56,631 nt of DNA, taken from positions 1 to 56,631 of the forward strand of contig NZ_AAXW01000031.1 in the NCBI RefSeq assembly GCF_000169335.1, written 5' to 3'. The notes under the pieces are model-generated. The model searched no databases and was not told the DNA's origin. It saw only the letters and a program-made list of their open reading frames with translations. Made by a program: the position numbers and the translations under genes. This document shows, piece by piece, positions 22,674 through 32,436 of the stretch; position 1 is the stretch's first letter; every line of letters starts with the position of its first letter. The DNA is from Crocosphaera chwakensis CCY0110. GTDB taxonomy: Bacteria; Cyanobacteriota; Cyanobacteriia; Cyanobacteriales; Microcystaceae.

Positions 22674-25600
22674 ATGAATAATATTAATGAACAACACCGT
22701 AACGAATGGGTCATAGGGTCAGGAGTTGACCTGGAAATCGTCTATCTCAACGTGAGATCGCTTATTGGTTCAGACACTTATGACTTCCTGTTATACAGTG
22801 AGAACGTACTCCGTAGAAACGATGGTCGAATTAACAACCGAACCCTAAAAGCAAACGGACACCTAGAGGACGGGGGATATGCTGTAAATGCCATTGATCT
22901 AGAAACAGGGGAGGACAATCTCTGGGGCCAATTTAAACCCAATAACCCCAAAGTCACCCCCGATGGCAAAGTGAGAAAATACGAGTGTCCCCCCTTTGAA
23001 CCGGTCGAAGCGATTTGCTTGAAAGTCTCTCGGCGTATTGGGTTGAAAGTAGCTAAAAAGTCAGGTTTACTTAAGCAATACAGAGAACGTATCCGTTATC
23101 AATGGGCAGAAACCGAAGGCATCACTTACAAAGAATTTCTGAAACAAAAAGACCAATTGTTTTGGAAATGGGTAAAGGAGAATCTAAAGGTAGCGATCGC
23201 AGTGGTAGAGGGAACGAAAAAAGCAGGGGCATTGTTGTCCCAAGGAATCGCAGCCGTCAGCGTCCCTGGAATATGGAACGGTTCACCCAAAAACTCTGAT
23301 GGGAATCCCACACTATTGCCACAGCTTCAATACTTAGCCCAACCAGGACGAGAAATCGTAATCGTCTTTGATCAAGACCAAAAACTCAAAACCCAAGCTG
23401 CGGTAATAGCAGCGAGGGAAAGATTAGCGTCGTGTTTCCGTGAAGCTTGTTGTAAAGTTTTGTTTCTGTCTTGGGATACTTCCGAGAAAGGAATCGATGA
23501 TGCGATCGTTGTTAACGGGGCCCAATGGTTCGGTGAAGTATGGGAAAACAGATCCTCAGAACCAGCATCCATCAAAGTAAGCAAGTTAGAAATGAACAGA
23601 CTGGAGTGGACAGAGAAAGGGTTAACAGACTATCTAGTGTCAATGTACAAAGACAGAATCATCTTTAATGGGGAAATCAAAGAATGGTATCTCTATGAAG
23701 ACGAAACAAAAGGAGTATGGACACCAAGGACAAAAATGGAAGTAGAACAACGAATTTTGTTTGATTTGAATGACCTAACTGATGAGATAGACAATGTAAG
23801 AGAGCAAGTGCTAAAAGCAATTAAGGCAGTGGAAGAAAGTAATAGAGAGAAAAAAGAAAAGATAGAGATAATGAAGCAATTAAAAAAGCAGTTACCAAAA
23901 AGCAGAACGTATACGATAAGATTTGTCGAAAATTTGAGGAGACATATCTCGACGGTGCTACTAACAAAAAAAATGCAAACGAATAGTATTGAAGGAATAA
24001 TACCGTTTCGTAATGGCGTACTAGACATAGCCAGAAAAGAATTACTACCCCATAGTCCTACCAATTACTTTACTTGGTCTTTGCCTTACGACTACAACCC
24101 TTTAGCCACAGGGGAACCCATCAAGCAATGGTTGCTCGAAATGATGCAGGGGGACGAATCCCTTGTCGAATTGATCAGGGCTTATTTACACGGGGTCGTA
24201 ACGGGACGTGCAGACTGGCAGAAATTTCTAGAATTGATTGGGCCAGGGGGAACTGGCAAGAGTACCCTGATTAGATTAGCGATCGCCTTAGTGGGATTTT
24301 CTAATTGCCATGTAACAACATTGAAGCGGTTAGAAACCTCGAAGTTCGAGACAGCCAATATCAAGGACAAAAGACTGGTACTGGTAACGGATGCCGAACG
24401 GTACACAGGGGATGTCACCACTCTCAAAGCATTAACTGGAGAAGATAGCCTACCCTACGAGAAGAAAATGCAACAAGCAACTGGAGGATTTAAGCCCGAT
24501 TGTTTGGTGATTATTGCCGGCAACGAGCATATCAAAACTGCCGACTACACCAGTGGACTGCAGCGTCGGCGTATCACCGTAGGCATGAAGCGAAAAATCA
24601 GTGAAGAGAATCAAAAGAACCTGATTAAGCATGATAACCAAGGGAATATATCAGGGGAATTTGTGCCATATATTCCTGGTTTTCTAAACTGGGTATTGGA
24701 GATGGAGAGTGAAAGTGCCTCTGAGTGCATCAAAAATGCCCATAAACGCTGCGTGAAGCTAACCTTAGAACGGATAGAGTCAATGGTAGAGAACAACCCC
24801 ATAGCAGCGTGGTTAAACGAGAATATCATTTATGACCCCGATAGTTATACCCATGTGGGAAAAGCGATCGCTTCTAAAGAAAATGATGAGGTGTATATAG
24901 GAGCATCGAAGTGGCTGTACCCGAATTATTGTGCATTCTGTGAAGGCATCAAAGTGAATCCCATTAGCCTTAACCGATTCAGTACCCTGTTATTAGACCT
25001 TTGTAACCACCAACTGAACTTAGGGGATGTGACCAAAGACCGTAACCGAAACGGTGTTTTCATTCAGGGATTAAAAATCCGTGACCATTTGGATGATGAT
25101 AAACCGTTTATAGAGGGACTGTGGTTGAAACGATTAACTGCAAAAGAAGCTCAAAAATCAACAGCCGTGACTGAAAGTGTGATGGCTGTTAAGCCCTATG
25201 TAATCCTCGAAACTCAGTCAGGAGAAGATTGTGATGGCTGTGAAGGCTCTTTTAAAGATTTTACTAAAAATGATTTTAATGTTGACCAACCTTTAAATTT
25301 GGAAAGGGAAAGTATTAAAGACAATGCAACTAAAAAAGGAGTATTGGAGAAATCCCCAAATAACCCATCACACCCGTCACATTCATCACCTGCAAGGGTT
25401 ACAGAGGATAGCCAACCCATCACAACCCATCACAACCCCCCCAACCCCAGAAATCTCAGGGGAGAATTAATTAAATTGATTGATGTAGAAATGGCACAAC
25501 TAGGATGGTCAACTAACACAGGGAAAGAATACTTGATGGCTAAATATGGTGTGAGTTCTCGTAAGCGTCTAAGTGATAATCAATTATTAGAGTTTTACCA

Positions 25601-25808
25601 AAACCTCAAAGCAACTTCAATGACCCCTCCTCGTCAAACCCCTGATTATGAAGTAGGTCAGATGTTGCAAGGATATATACCCCATCCTATGGGAATGATG
25701 AAAGTTAAAGGAAAAGTTGTTGAGGTGAATGGTGGCTTTTGGTTAGAAGATGAGCATGGGGTAAGTTATCCTTTATCTGTGATGGAGGGGATAACGGTGT
25801 TAGTTTAA
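22674..25808 (+). CDS. Replication protein: Toprim/DUF3854 plus SF3 (D5-like) helicase, 1044 aa
   Basis: This is a plasmid/phage-type primase-helicase. Residues about 1-300 resemble DUF3854 with a Toprim-like centre (AVVEGTKKAGALLS, then IVIVFDQDQ). The helicase part has a Walker A GPGGTGKST near residue 523, a Walker B LVLVTDAERY, and a sensor-like VIIAGN with an R-R-R-I segment, as in D5/P4-type SF3 helicases. The C-terminal region has a Ser/Asn-rich linker and a small beta domain (GKVVEVNGGFWLEDEHG). It sits downstream of an XRE regulator and a long leader with a hairpin at its start, so its level is probably tightly controlled. It should initiate or support replication of this replicon. 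It is intact. Confidence 0.82.
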   Translation: MNNINEQHRNEWVIGSGVDLEIVYLNVRSLIGSDTYDFLLYSENVLRRNDGRINNRTLKANGHLEDGGYAVNAIDLETGEDNLWGQFKPNNPKVTPDGKVRKYECPPFEPVEAICLKVSRRIGLKVAKKSGLLKQYRERIRYQWAETEGITYKEFLKQKDQLFWKWVKENLKVAIAVVEGTKKAGALLSQGIAAVSVPGIWNGSPKNSDGNPTLLPQLQYLAQPGREIVIVFDQDQKLKTQAAVIAARERLASCFREACCKVLFLSWDTSEKGIDDAIVVNGAQWFGEVWENRSSEPASIKVSKLEMNRLEWTEKGLTDYLVSMYKDRIIFNGEIKEWYLYEDETKGVWTPRTKMEVEQRILFDLNDLTDEIDNVREQVLKAIKAVEESNREKKEKIEIMKQLKKQLPKSRTYTIRFVENLRRHISTVLLTKKMQTNSIEGIIPFRNGVLDIARKELLPHSPTNYFTWSLPYDYNPLATGEPIKQWLLEMMQGDESLVELIRAYLHGVVTGRADWQKFLELIGPGGTGKSTLIRLAIALVGFSNCHVTTLKRLETSKFETANIKDKRLVLVTDAERYTGDVTTLKALTGEDSLPYEKKMQQATGGFKPDCLVIIAGNEHIKTADYTSGLQRRRITVGMKRKISEENQKNLIKHDNQGNISGEFVPYIPGFLNWVLEMESESASECIKNAHKRCVKLTLERIESMVENNPIAAWLNENIIYDPDSYTHVGKAIASKENDEVYIGASKWLYPNYCAFCEGIKVNPISLNRFSTLLLDLCNHQLNLGDVTKDRNRNGVFIQGLKIRDHLDDDKPFIEGLWLKRLTAKEAQKSTAVTESVMAVKPYVILETQSGEDCDGCEGSFKDFTKNDFNVDQPLNLERESIKDNATKKGVLEKSPNNPSHPSHSSPARVTEDSQPITTHHNPPNPRNLRGELIKLIDVEMAQLGWSTNTGKEYLMAKYGVSSRKRLSDNQLLEFYQNLKATSMTPPRQTPDYEVGQMLQGYIPHPMGMMKVKGKVVEVNGGFWLEDEHGVSYPLSVMEGITVLV

Positions 25809-25983
25809 TTAAAGGGTTATCTATGATAATTAAGTTAAAAAGCCCCAAATATGGGGCAATGTACTCTATTAATTACTAAGTGCTTCTCTATACTAACGAA
25901 TCCTAATAATTTATAGGGTAAAGAAAAGATAATTTAAGGTTGTTGATCATGTTATTCTAAAAAATAGTTAAGTTTTTAGAATA

Positions 25984-26961
25984 ATGGATTATCCTCAATC
26001 AAAGTCTTCAAGTTCTAGCATCGGAACATTAGTCGCCATGAAATTAGAGGAGAATTGGGAATTAAAAGATTATAAAGAGAAAAAAGACTATCAATTATTT
26101 AAAAATCCATTTTTATTCGCCTGGGGATGTCATGATAAACAAATTATGAAGGCCGACTTAGATGAAGTTTGGGTAGATAAACGAATCCTTAATTCTCCTT
26201 ATTCCAATCCTTCTAAAATTAAATATCTGTGGTTATTTGGTTATTTAGACATAAACGAAGAAGAAGATTATCAAATTAATCTGTTAGAAGAAATAGAACG
26301 AAAACTCGCTATTTTATTATTTGTTAAATGCTTCTGGCTTAACCGACTGATTTCCGTTAATAATTTAGAAAACAAATTTCTTGGCTTAAATGACAAGAGA
26401 AATCTTTTAACTTTCAAGGAACTTTTGAAAACTATCGAAAGTGAAACTCAGAAAATTAGTGCGGATCGTTTAGAGATTTATCCAAAAATTAATCAGATTT
26501 ATCAAAAGCAGTTTTCGGAAAGTATTAGTGTTTATCAAGAAAAAATATTTGACTTAAAACCAGAATTAGATGAAGAGGTTGATTTGTTAGAAGAATGGAT
26601 AGATGAGATTGTATATTTATTTATTGTTGAACAAATTTCTGAACAAGAAATTTTCGATTTAGATGAAGATGATTGTATTGAAAATGAAGATGGAGAATTA
26701 TTTTTCAGAGAAGAACTAATTTTAGTTTTTCCAATTATTAAGTTAAAAATTAAAGAAATTGTGAGTTTAGACCAACGACTTTGGATACAAAACATTGAAC
26801 TTAAAGCGAAATCAAAGTTAGTTGAGTTATATAAACAAGGAATAGAGGAAATCGATAAGACTACAGATCACTTGACTCAAAAAAGTAAGAAGATGAATAT
26901 ACAGCGTTCTCAAAAAGCTGATTCAAAAAGAAAAAAGAAAAAAAAAGGCTTTGGACTTTGA
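25984..26961 (+). CDS. Hypothetical protein, 325 aa
   Basis: No recognised family. The first 60 residues hold a Ser run and WELKDYKEKKDYQLFKNPFL. The rest is helical and very acidic (EEVDLLEEWIDEIVY, then DLDEDDCIENEDGELFFREE). The C terminus is a Lys/Arg-rich tail (SKRKKKKKGFGL). Acidic body plus basic tail is common in plasmid proteins that bind DNA or partner proteins, but no function can be named. It follows the rep gene by 175 bases on the same strand. Copy B of IS1634 inserted 94 bases downstream. Confidence 0.6.
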   Translation: MDYPQSKSSSSSIGTLVAMKLEENWELKDYKEKKDYQLFKNPFLFAWGCHDKQIMKADLDEVWVDKRILNSPYSNPSKIKYLWLFGYLDINEEEDYQINLLEEIERKLAILLFVKCFWLNRLISVNNLENKFLGLNDKRNLLTFKELLKTIESETQKISADRLEIYPKINQIYQKQFSESISVYQEKIFDLKPELDEEVDLLEEWIDEIVYLFIVEQISEQEIFDLDEDDCIENEDGELFFREELILVFPIIKLKIKEIVSLDQRLWIQNIELKAKSKLVELYKQGIEEIDKTTDHLTQKSKKMNIQRSQKADSKRKKKKKGFGL

Positions 26962-27049
26962 ACTTTGGGACTGGTTATTTGAGGGTAGTGATTCCCATGT
27001 AGTGAAAAAATTTTGAGTAGTTCTTTTGCATTAATCAAGAAGCTGAAAT

Positions 27050-29004
27050 ACTTAACTCACCGTTCGCTTAAATCGAAGGGGTGAGGTGGGGAAAAAGGGG
27101 TAAAATCCTTGTAGAGTCAAGTGTTGGGCAACAAGGAGTCGATTAATTACGGCACAAACACATTCGGAACGAATAGATGATCTCCCCTTAATTATTTATT
27201 GGCTAAAACAAATGAAGATTGCGTCAATCATAGATAATCAGCTAGCCGCCCCTCATGGCAATCGCAAAGGATTAAGTTACGGGCAACTAGCGGTGTTATT
27301 ATTAACCTATATTGTGAGTGAGGCAGACCATAGAATTTGTTGCCTAGAAACATGGGTATCAGAGCATCAAAGAAGTTTAAAAGCAATAACTGAATGGGAA
27401 ATCCGAGAAAAAGAAGCAACGGATGACCGTTGTGGAGACTTATTGAGAATTATTGGACTAACAGAAGCCCTTCCCCAGATGGAGATGTCATTATCCCAAC
27501 ATTTGGTCAAAGCCTATGAATTACCCACATCTCAAGCGAGAAGTGACACCACCAGTTTTTCGGTATATCATCAAATCTCAGAAGACGTTGAAGAAGAATC
27601 GCTGATTAAATTTGGGTATAGTAAAGATAAACGACCTGATTTAAGACAATACCGCCAAATGTTGGCAACATTAGACCCATTGGGAATGCCATTATTAGGA
27701 GCCACTTTAGCCGGAAATGGGGGAGATGAGTCAGAATATCTGCCAACGTGGAGAAAAATGAGAGAAATCTTGGGTCATAGAGAATTCCTATATTTAGCAG
27801 ATTCTAAAGCGTCAACTTGGTCTAATCGAGCTAAAATTCAGGGAGAGGGGGGAATCTATTGTTTTCCCTTAGCTATGACTCAACCTCGTCCAAAATTATT
27901 AGCTGATTGGGTGAAAAATCCCCCAACAGAAGTGATTAAAATAGTCGAAAAAGCGGATGCGGAACTCCGAGGTTCCCTCGGAGATTATCCGCACCAAGCA
28001 GATGAGGGGGAATCAGAGGATTTAGAAATCGGTAAGGGTTTTGAAGTGCCATTAGGAAATATTTGGGTTGAACCTGAAACTGAAAAACGTTATCAATGGG
28101 AAGAAAGATGGCTAGTTCTTAAATCGAATGCCTTGGCATCTCGTCAAATAAAGGGTTTAGAAAGTCGTTTAGCTAAAGGAGAAGAAGCCTTATTATCCCT
28201 ACAAAAAAGACCAGGTAAAGACGAGAAAAGATTAGAACAGAAGATACAAGAAATTGTTAAAAGTTATCGTTTAACTAAGTATGTTGAATACTCAATAGAT
28301 AGAAATATTAGCTATAAAAAGGTCTATAAAGGTCGTGGAAGTCGCAGTGAAGACTCATCCTATCGACGAGTTCGCCAGATAAATTTAATCTTAAACTATC
28401 AACGTTTGTCAACTGAAATTGAGTCTTTTAAGACAGTGGCAGGTTGGCGTTTATATGTAACGAATGCCACATCAGAAAGACTATCTTTGACAGAAGCCGT
28501 GCAAGCTTATAAACAACAATGGCAACCAGAAATGGGTTTTCATCGCTTTAAAAAAGGTCGTTTATCTGCTCTACCGATTTATTTTCGAGACGAGAAGAAA
28601 ATTAAAGGATTAATGTTTTTGTTAACGATCGCTCTCAGGGTTTTTACTTTGATGGAATTTGTGGTGCGTCGTCAATTACATCAATCTCAGTCTAGTTTAG
28701 CTCGACTCTACTCAGGAAATCCTAAACGCACCACTAAACGTCCCACTGCTGAAAAGATGTTAAGGGCTTTTAATAACATCACTTTGTATATACATAGAGA
28801 TGACTCAATAGAAATTTCTGGACTCAACCTCGTACAACAAAAAATCTTAAGGTTAATGAATGTAGAGGAGTCTATTTATACTACTGACTACTTTGCTTCT
28901 GGCTAAAATTGGGTGACTTTTTTCGCTCAACCCCTGACTGGACAAACTTTTTTCCCTGTTTGACCGAACCTCACTTGGAAAAATGAGCGAACGGTGAGAC
29001 TTAA
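27050..29004 (+). mobile_element. IS1634-type insertion sequence, copy B, with 6-bp target duplication
   Basis: The element spans 27056-28998 (1943 bp) and has the same terminal repeats as copy A but lies in the opposite orientation. The 6-bp direct repeat ACTTAA flanks it (27050-27055 and 28999-29004). This target differs from that of copy A, so the two inserted separately rather than one being produced by duplication of a larger segment. Confidence 0.92.
27212..28906 (+). CDS. IS1634-family DDE transposase, 564 aa (copy B)
   Basis: The product is identical at every residue to copy A (10417-12111), with the same DDE residues (about D112, D197 and the Glu in WQPEMGFHRF). It is intact and presumably active. 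Two identical inverted copies 14.8 kb apart can recombine and flip the segment between them, which carries the first replication gene. Confidence 0.9.
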   Translation: MKIASIIDNQLAAPHGNRKGLSYGQLAVLLLTYIVSEADHRICCLETWVSEHQRSLKAITEWEIREKEATDDRCGDLLRIIGLTEALPQMEMSLSQHLVKAYELPTSQARSDTTSFSVYHQISEDVEEESLIKFGYSKDKRPDLRQYRQMLATLDPLGMPLLGATLAGNGGDESEYLPTWRKMREILGHREFLYLADSKASTWSNRAKIQGEGGIYCFPLAMTQPRPKLLADWVKNPPTEVIKIVEKADAELRGSLGDYPHQADEGESEDLEIGKGFEVPLGNIWVEPETEKRYQWEERWLVLKSNALASRQIKGLESRLAKGEEALLSLQKRPGKDEKRLEQKIQEIVKSYRLTKYVEYSIDRNISYKKVYKGRGSRSEDSSYRRVRQINLILNYQRLSTEIESFKTVAGWRLYVTNATSERLSLTEAVQAYKQQWQPEMGFHRFKKGRLSALPIYFRDEKKIKGLMFLLTIALRVFTLMEFVVRRQLHQSQSSLARLYSGNPKRTTKRPTAEKMLRAFNNITLYIHRDDSIEISGLNLVQQKILRLMNVEESIYTTDYFASG

Positions 29005-29185
29005 GTTGAGTTTAGTTCAGTGAATCAAAGATAAATTTATGAAGAAAGTTTCTAAAGAAATTAAACCTAAAAATACTGATAATAATGAGGACATTAATCC
29101 CGAAAATGAACTATTAGTTAGACAAACCAATAAATGGAAAAGGTACTCAACGACTTATAACGAAATCAGAGAGGAAATTAGATTA

Positions 29186-30838
29186 GATAGGCTTTGCTGA
29201 AAAAGTCACTCAAAAATTTATGCGGCCAAAAGCCAGTAATTTGCCTCTAAATTAATAACTTTAACTGCTATAAAAGAATTTAAAAAATCAGTTTTTGTTA
29301 TCATTTTTTGCTTGTTTAGTTCAAGTGTTTTACTGGTAACAGAAAATGACAAAAGAAGTAATAATAACTGCCGAAGAAGTTGAGAAAGGTTGATTACTAA
29401 AAATGTAATAGCAATAGCAGTTTCTGATGTTTCTTTAAGCTTAGTTTTAACCAAATCTAGACTAAATTTTCTCTTCGCTTGTCCAAACTTTCCTTCAATT
29501 CTATTGCGAAATCCCTCATCTATTTTGGTTTGCCTTTTTTCTTCTTGACTGATATTCTTAGGGGGTCTTCCTAGTCCGATTCCACTTAATCTAATTCCTC
29601 TTTGCTTACACCAATCTTTATTAGCTTTACTTCGATAAATTCTATCTGCATGAACTGAGGATGGATAGCAACCATAAGTCTGTTTAAACTTTTCTACTTG
29701 TCCTTGTAAGTCTCCAGATTCATTAAAATTTTCCCAACTTATTCTATCTAAAAATATATAGTTATCTACATAACTTACTGAAAGTTTAGCTCCAAACTCT
29801 GTGGGTTTCCCTGCTTTTCCTCTCACGATAGGTCGAATATGCGGTTGATTTATACTGACAATTCTTTGGGAAACACTTTGAGTTTCTTTTTCCCACATCT
29901 GTTGTTGCTGTTCATAAACTTTTTTGACAACTTCTAGAAGATTTCTTTGTCTTTTATTTAGGCTATCTAGGGTAGCCCCCTCTAAGATAAGTTTCTCTAT
30001 ACTGACTAGATTCTTTTTAATATACTTAAGTTGTTTTCTAATCGCTTCTCTTCCCTCTTTTTTAGTAGAACGACGCTTTTTCGCTATTCTTAAATACTCA
30101 ATTCTTGCTATATTTCGATACGTTCTTGGTTTTTTCTTGAGTCTTCTTTTTATGGATTTATAAAGACTGTCTATTATCTGTTCTGTAGCTTTTCTTCCTT
30201 GATTTAATATTTCTAAATCTGTCGGATATTTGATATCACCAGGGGCGCAGGTGGCATCTAATATCAGTTTACCTTTATTTTCCCTCTCTCCTATTTCTTC
30301 AGAGTCTGAGCTTGACTTTTCTTCTTTTTGTTCTGTCTTCTCTCTTCCCGTTTTGACCATCTCTTCATTAATTTTATTCACCATTTCTACATTTATCCTC
30401 TGTCTAAAATGCACCATCATTGAGGCTTCAAAGGGAGCTTCAAATGTATAGGCTTCTAATCCTATAAAGTATTGTAGATACGGATTTTCTCTTATTTGTT
30501 CTACTGTTTCCCTATCGCTTATTCCTAACTGTTCTTTGATTATTAACGCTCCTAATGCCATCCTAAATGGCTTAGCTGGCGCACCTTTTTCTATTTTAAA
30601 CTGTTTTGCATATTCTTCTTCAAACTCATCCCAAGGTATCAACTCGGCCATGATCACCCAACGATTTTCTAATGATAACTTTGTTCCTGGTAGTAGTTCA
30701 AATTTTTCTGGGGTGATTGGCGAGTGCTGTTTCTTACGGTACATTTGTTTTAGTCAACCAGGTGCAAGGGACTTTTACCAATTTTAGAGCTTTTCGGGCA
30801 ACTTTGGCGGCTTTTTTGTTGCACTTTTCGGGAGATAG
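29186..30838 (-). mobile_element. IS5-type insertion sequence with 5-bp target duplication
   Basis: The element occupies about 29191-30833. A 5-bp direct repeat GATAG flanks it (29186-29190 and 30834-30838). Subterminal sequences CTGAAAAAGTCACTCAAAAA at one end and CCCGAAAAGTGCAACAAAAA (complement of the other) resemble each other but do not match perfectly, so the exact termini are approximate. It carries one transposase gene. Confidence 0.75.
29218..30744 (-). CDS. IS5/IS1182-type DDE transposase, 508 aa
   Basis: This is a transposase of the IS5/IS1182 kind. The N-terminal domain (PITPEKFELLPGTKLSLENR, then LGISDRETVEQIRENPYLQY) is the conserved DNA-binding part. Catalytic acids appear in LILDATCAPGD (first Asp), VHADRIYR (second Asp) and NRIEGKFGQAKRKF (Glu). 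A basic helical insertion (RRLKKKPRTYRNIAR) lies between the first and second. The length is normal and it is intact, so probably functional. It interrupts the small gene at 29039. Confidence 0.85.
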   Translation of the reverse strand: MYRKKQHSPITPEKFELLPGTKLSLENRWVIMAELIPWDEFEEEYAKQFKIEKGAPAKPFRMALGALIIKEQLGISDRETVEQIRENPYLQYFIGLEAYTFEAPFEASMMVHFRQRINVEMVNKINEEMVKTGREKTEQKEEKSSSDSEEIGERENKGKLILDATCAPGDIKYPTDLEILNQGRKATEQIIDSLYKSIKRRLKKKPRTYRNIARIEYLRIAKKRRSTKKEGREAIRKQLKYIKKNLVSIEKLILEGATLDSLNKRQRNLLEVVKKVYEQQQQMWEKETQSVSQRIVSINQPHIRPIVRGKAGKPTEFGAKLSVSYVDNYIFLDRISWENFNESGDLQGQVEKFKQTYGCYPSSVHADRIYRSKANKDWCKQRGIRLSGIGLGRPPKNISQEEKRQTKIDEGFRNRIEGKFGQAKRKFSLDLVKTKLKETSETAIAITFLVINLSQLLRQLLLLLLSFSVTSKTLELNKQKMITKTDFLNSFIAVKVINLEANYWLLAA

Positions 30839-31034
30839 ATTAGTCTGTAACCTTGATGGATTAACTGTTCTATCCTTTATAAGCAAACTCTAGATAGTTA
30901 CCAAGAATTTAATGATGAATATGGTCAAAATAAAGAAAGTGACCTTGTTTGTGAACAAGAAGATATAACAGAAGATTACTTGGATTCTATAATATTATAT
31001 GATTAAACTTTTATTTGGATTGGTCGGAAAAGAA

Positions 31035-31250
31035 ATGGGGAAACGAAAGAAAGGTTCTGGTTGGAAACACCCGAAAACGGGGGAATGGTGGCCATCAAAG
31101 AAGGACTATCATAAATACTGGGCTAAATACATCAAGCCAAAGTCCAGAAAGCAAAAAGAAAAAGAGGCTCAAGAAATGAAACAACTCGAAAATTCCACTT
31201 CTTTCTCTGAAGACTGGGAATATAACGGTTATTTTCTAGACAAAGATTAG
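31035..31250 (+). CDS. Hypothetical basic protein, 71 aa
   Basis: The start is placed at ATG 31035 (MGKRKKGSGWKHPKTGEWWP); the frame upstream adds 12 hydrophobic residues from an ATG at 30999. The N terminus is basic with a Gly-Trp-Lys-x-Pro-x3-Gly-x-Trp-Trp-Pro core, followed by KKDYHKYWAKYIKPKSRKQK and a charged tail. The GWK-P-TGEWW motif looks like a small beta-turn DNA- or RNA-binding module. No named family. Confidence 0.5.
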   Translation: MGKRKKGSGWKHPKTGEWWPSKKDYHKYWAKYIKPKSRKQKEKEAQEMKQLENSTSFSEDWEYNGYFLDKD

Positions 31251-31281
31251 CTCGAATGTTGAAGAGAAATTGAGTTAAAAT

Positions 31282-31749
31282 ATGACAAGGGTTGAAAAAA
31301 TCAACAAAATGGATTCAAAAAACTATCATTATGTTCTGAGAGGAACAGTCAAAAAAGATGGGGAGATATTCTACTTAGAAATTCCTGATAAAACGCAGTT
31401 TAAAATTAAGCAACTACCAGCTAATTATCCCAGTGAAGAAAGTAGTTGGTTCACCACTCTAAATATGACTTCTGATGGAAAAATTATCTCAATTAACTTA
31501 GAGGAAATCTCTGATGAAGTAACAGAATCAGCTATGACGATGACGGGAAGAGTCACAGTTTTAGGGAGAAAGATGTCCTTTGCTCAACTTAAGGTTAGTC
31601 GTCCTCCTCTCAAAACCCTAAGAATTAGTGTCCATCCTGCCCATAAAGATATGAAAACAGGACAAACATGGTCAGTCACAGCAGTCCGTCAAGGGGATAT
31701 TTTGGTGACGAAACAGTGTAAAATAATGGAAAAAGATAGAAAAGAGTAG
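31282..31749 (+). CDS. Hypothetical beta-rich protein, 155 aa
   Basis: No recognised family. Strand-rich sequence with pieces such as YVLRGTVKKDGEIFYLEIPD, GRVTVLGRKMSFAQLKV and TWSVTAVRQGDILVTKQCKI, consistent with a small OB-like barrel. It follows the 71-aa basic protein by 31 bases and may be co-transcribed with it. Confidence 0.58.
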   Translation: MTRVEKINKMDSKNYHYVLRGTVKKDGEIFYLEIPDKTQFKIKQLPANYPSEESSWFTTLNMTSDGKIISINLEEISDEVTESAMTMTGRVTVLGRKMSFAQLKVSRPPLKTLRISVHPAHKDMKTGQTWSVTAVRQGDILVTKQCKIMEKDRKE

Positions 31750-32005
31750 CCTCAAAAAACTATTCTCATTCAAGGAACTTTTCTGCCGTTGCTTATGAAG
31801 ATTAAGATTGAAAATCTCATTTAGTGATGGTAGAAGTTAGGAAATGGAGGGCAAAATTACCATCGAGTCCACCATTTAATTTTCTGTTTAGGGTATTCTT
31901 TAGTAGCAACAGTAAAAGTAACTGTTGAGTTCCAAGTTATAAGTTGCTCATTGTTATTGATAATTGCTATTATCATAATAAATATTCGAGTTCATACGGG
32001 AACGA

Positions 32006-32386
32006 CTAAAACCTTCTTTTAGACTTTCTACGACGAAGCTTGGCTTTCGTCCCTCTCCAGAGAATCAACAAAATAGTACCAGGAACAAATAACAAAATTA
32101 GACCCATAAAATCTTGTGCTACTATGACGGCTACTATAGTTAAAAGTGCAAATCCTCCAAAAACAATCCAACCAGAAACGAGAATCCACCAAGGAATGCC
32201 TCCACTAGCTAGACCTCTAAAGGCTCGACCTCTGAGATAAATTTCTCCCATTGGATCATATCCAGAGGGAATTCGGTCTTGATAGGGGGACTCTGATTGT
32301 GAGGGAATATCTATAGAAAATTCGTCATCATCAATTTGATTATCATTGTTTTCAAATAATGACTCATGATTATTGTTATTACTCAT
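32006..32386 (-). CDS. Small membrane protein with basic tail, 126 aa
   Basis: An acidic, Asn-rich N terminus (residues 1-60) is followed by two membrane segments (about 65-85, WWILVSGWIVFGGF; and about 90-110, FMGLILLFVPGTILLILW) and a strongly basic C terminus (KAKLRRRKSKRRF). Positive charges after the last segment suggest both termini lie in the cytoplasm. No family is recognised. Confidence 0.55.
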   Translation of the reverse strand: MSNNNNHESLFENNDNQIDDDEFSIDIPSQSESPYQDRIPSGYDPMGEIYLRGRAFRGLASGGIPWWILVSGWIVFGGFALLTIVAVIVAQDFMGLILLFVPGTILLILWRGTKAKLRRRKSKRRF

Positions 32387-32436
32387 GACTAACCTTTAAT
32401 AAAGGAATAGCTATTTCTTATTGTACTTAAAATCAT

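Larger units (their letters stand above)
29039..30893 (+). pseudogene. Small gene split by an IS5-type insertion
   Basis: The reading frame starts at ATG 29039 (MKKVSKEIKPKNTDNN) and is interrupted after 29190. Removing the element and one GATAG copy rejoins it exactly at 30839, giving a 68-codon frame that ends at TAG 30891-30893. The exact restoration supports both the gene and the target duplication. A further open stretch in another frame (about 30885-31005) ends just before the next gene and may be a former extension. The product is Lys/Asn-rich with no recognised family. Confidence 0.6.

Noticed and set aside
12268..27055. A composite transposon formed by the two IS1634 copies
   Set aside because: The two copies have different, complete target duplications of their own, so they inserted separately. 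There is no shared outer duplication (TCAATA and ACTTAA differ).
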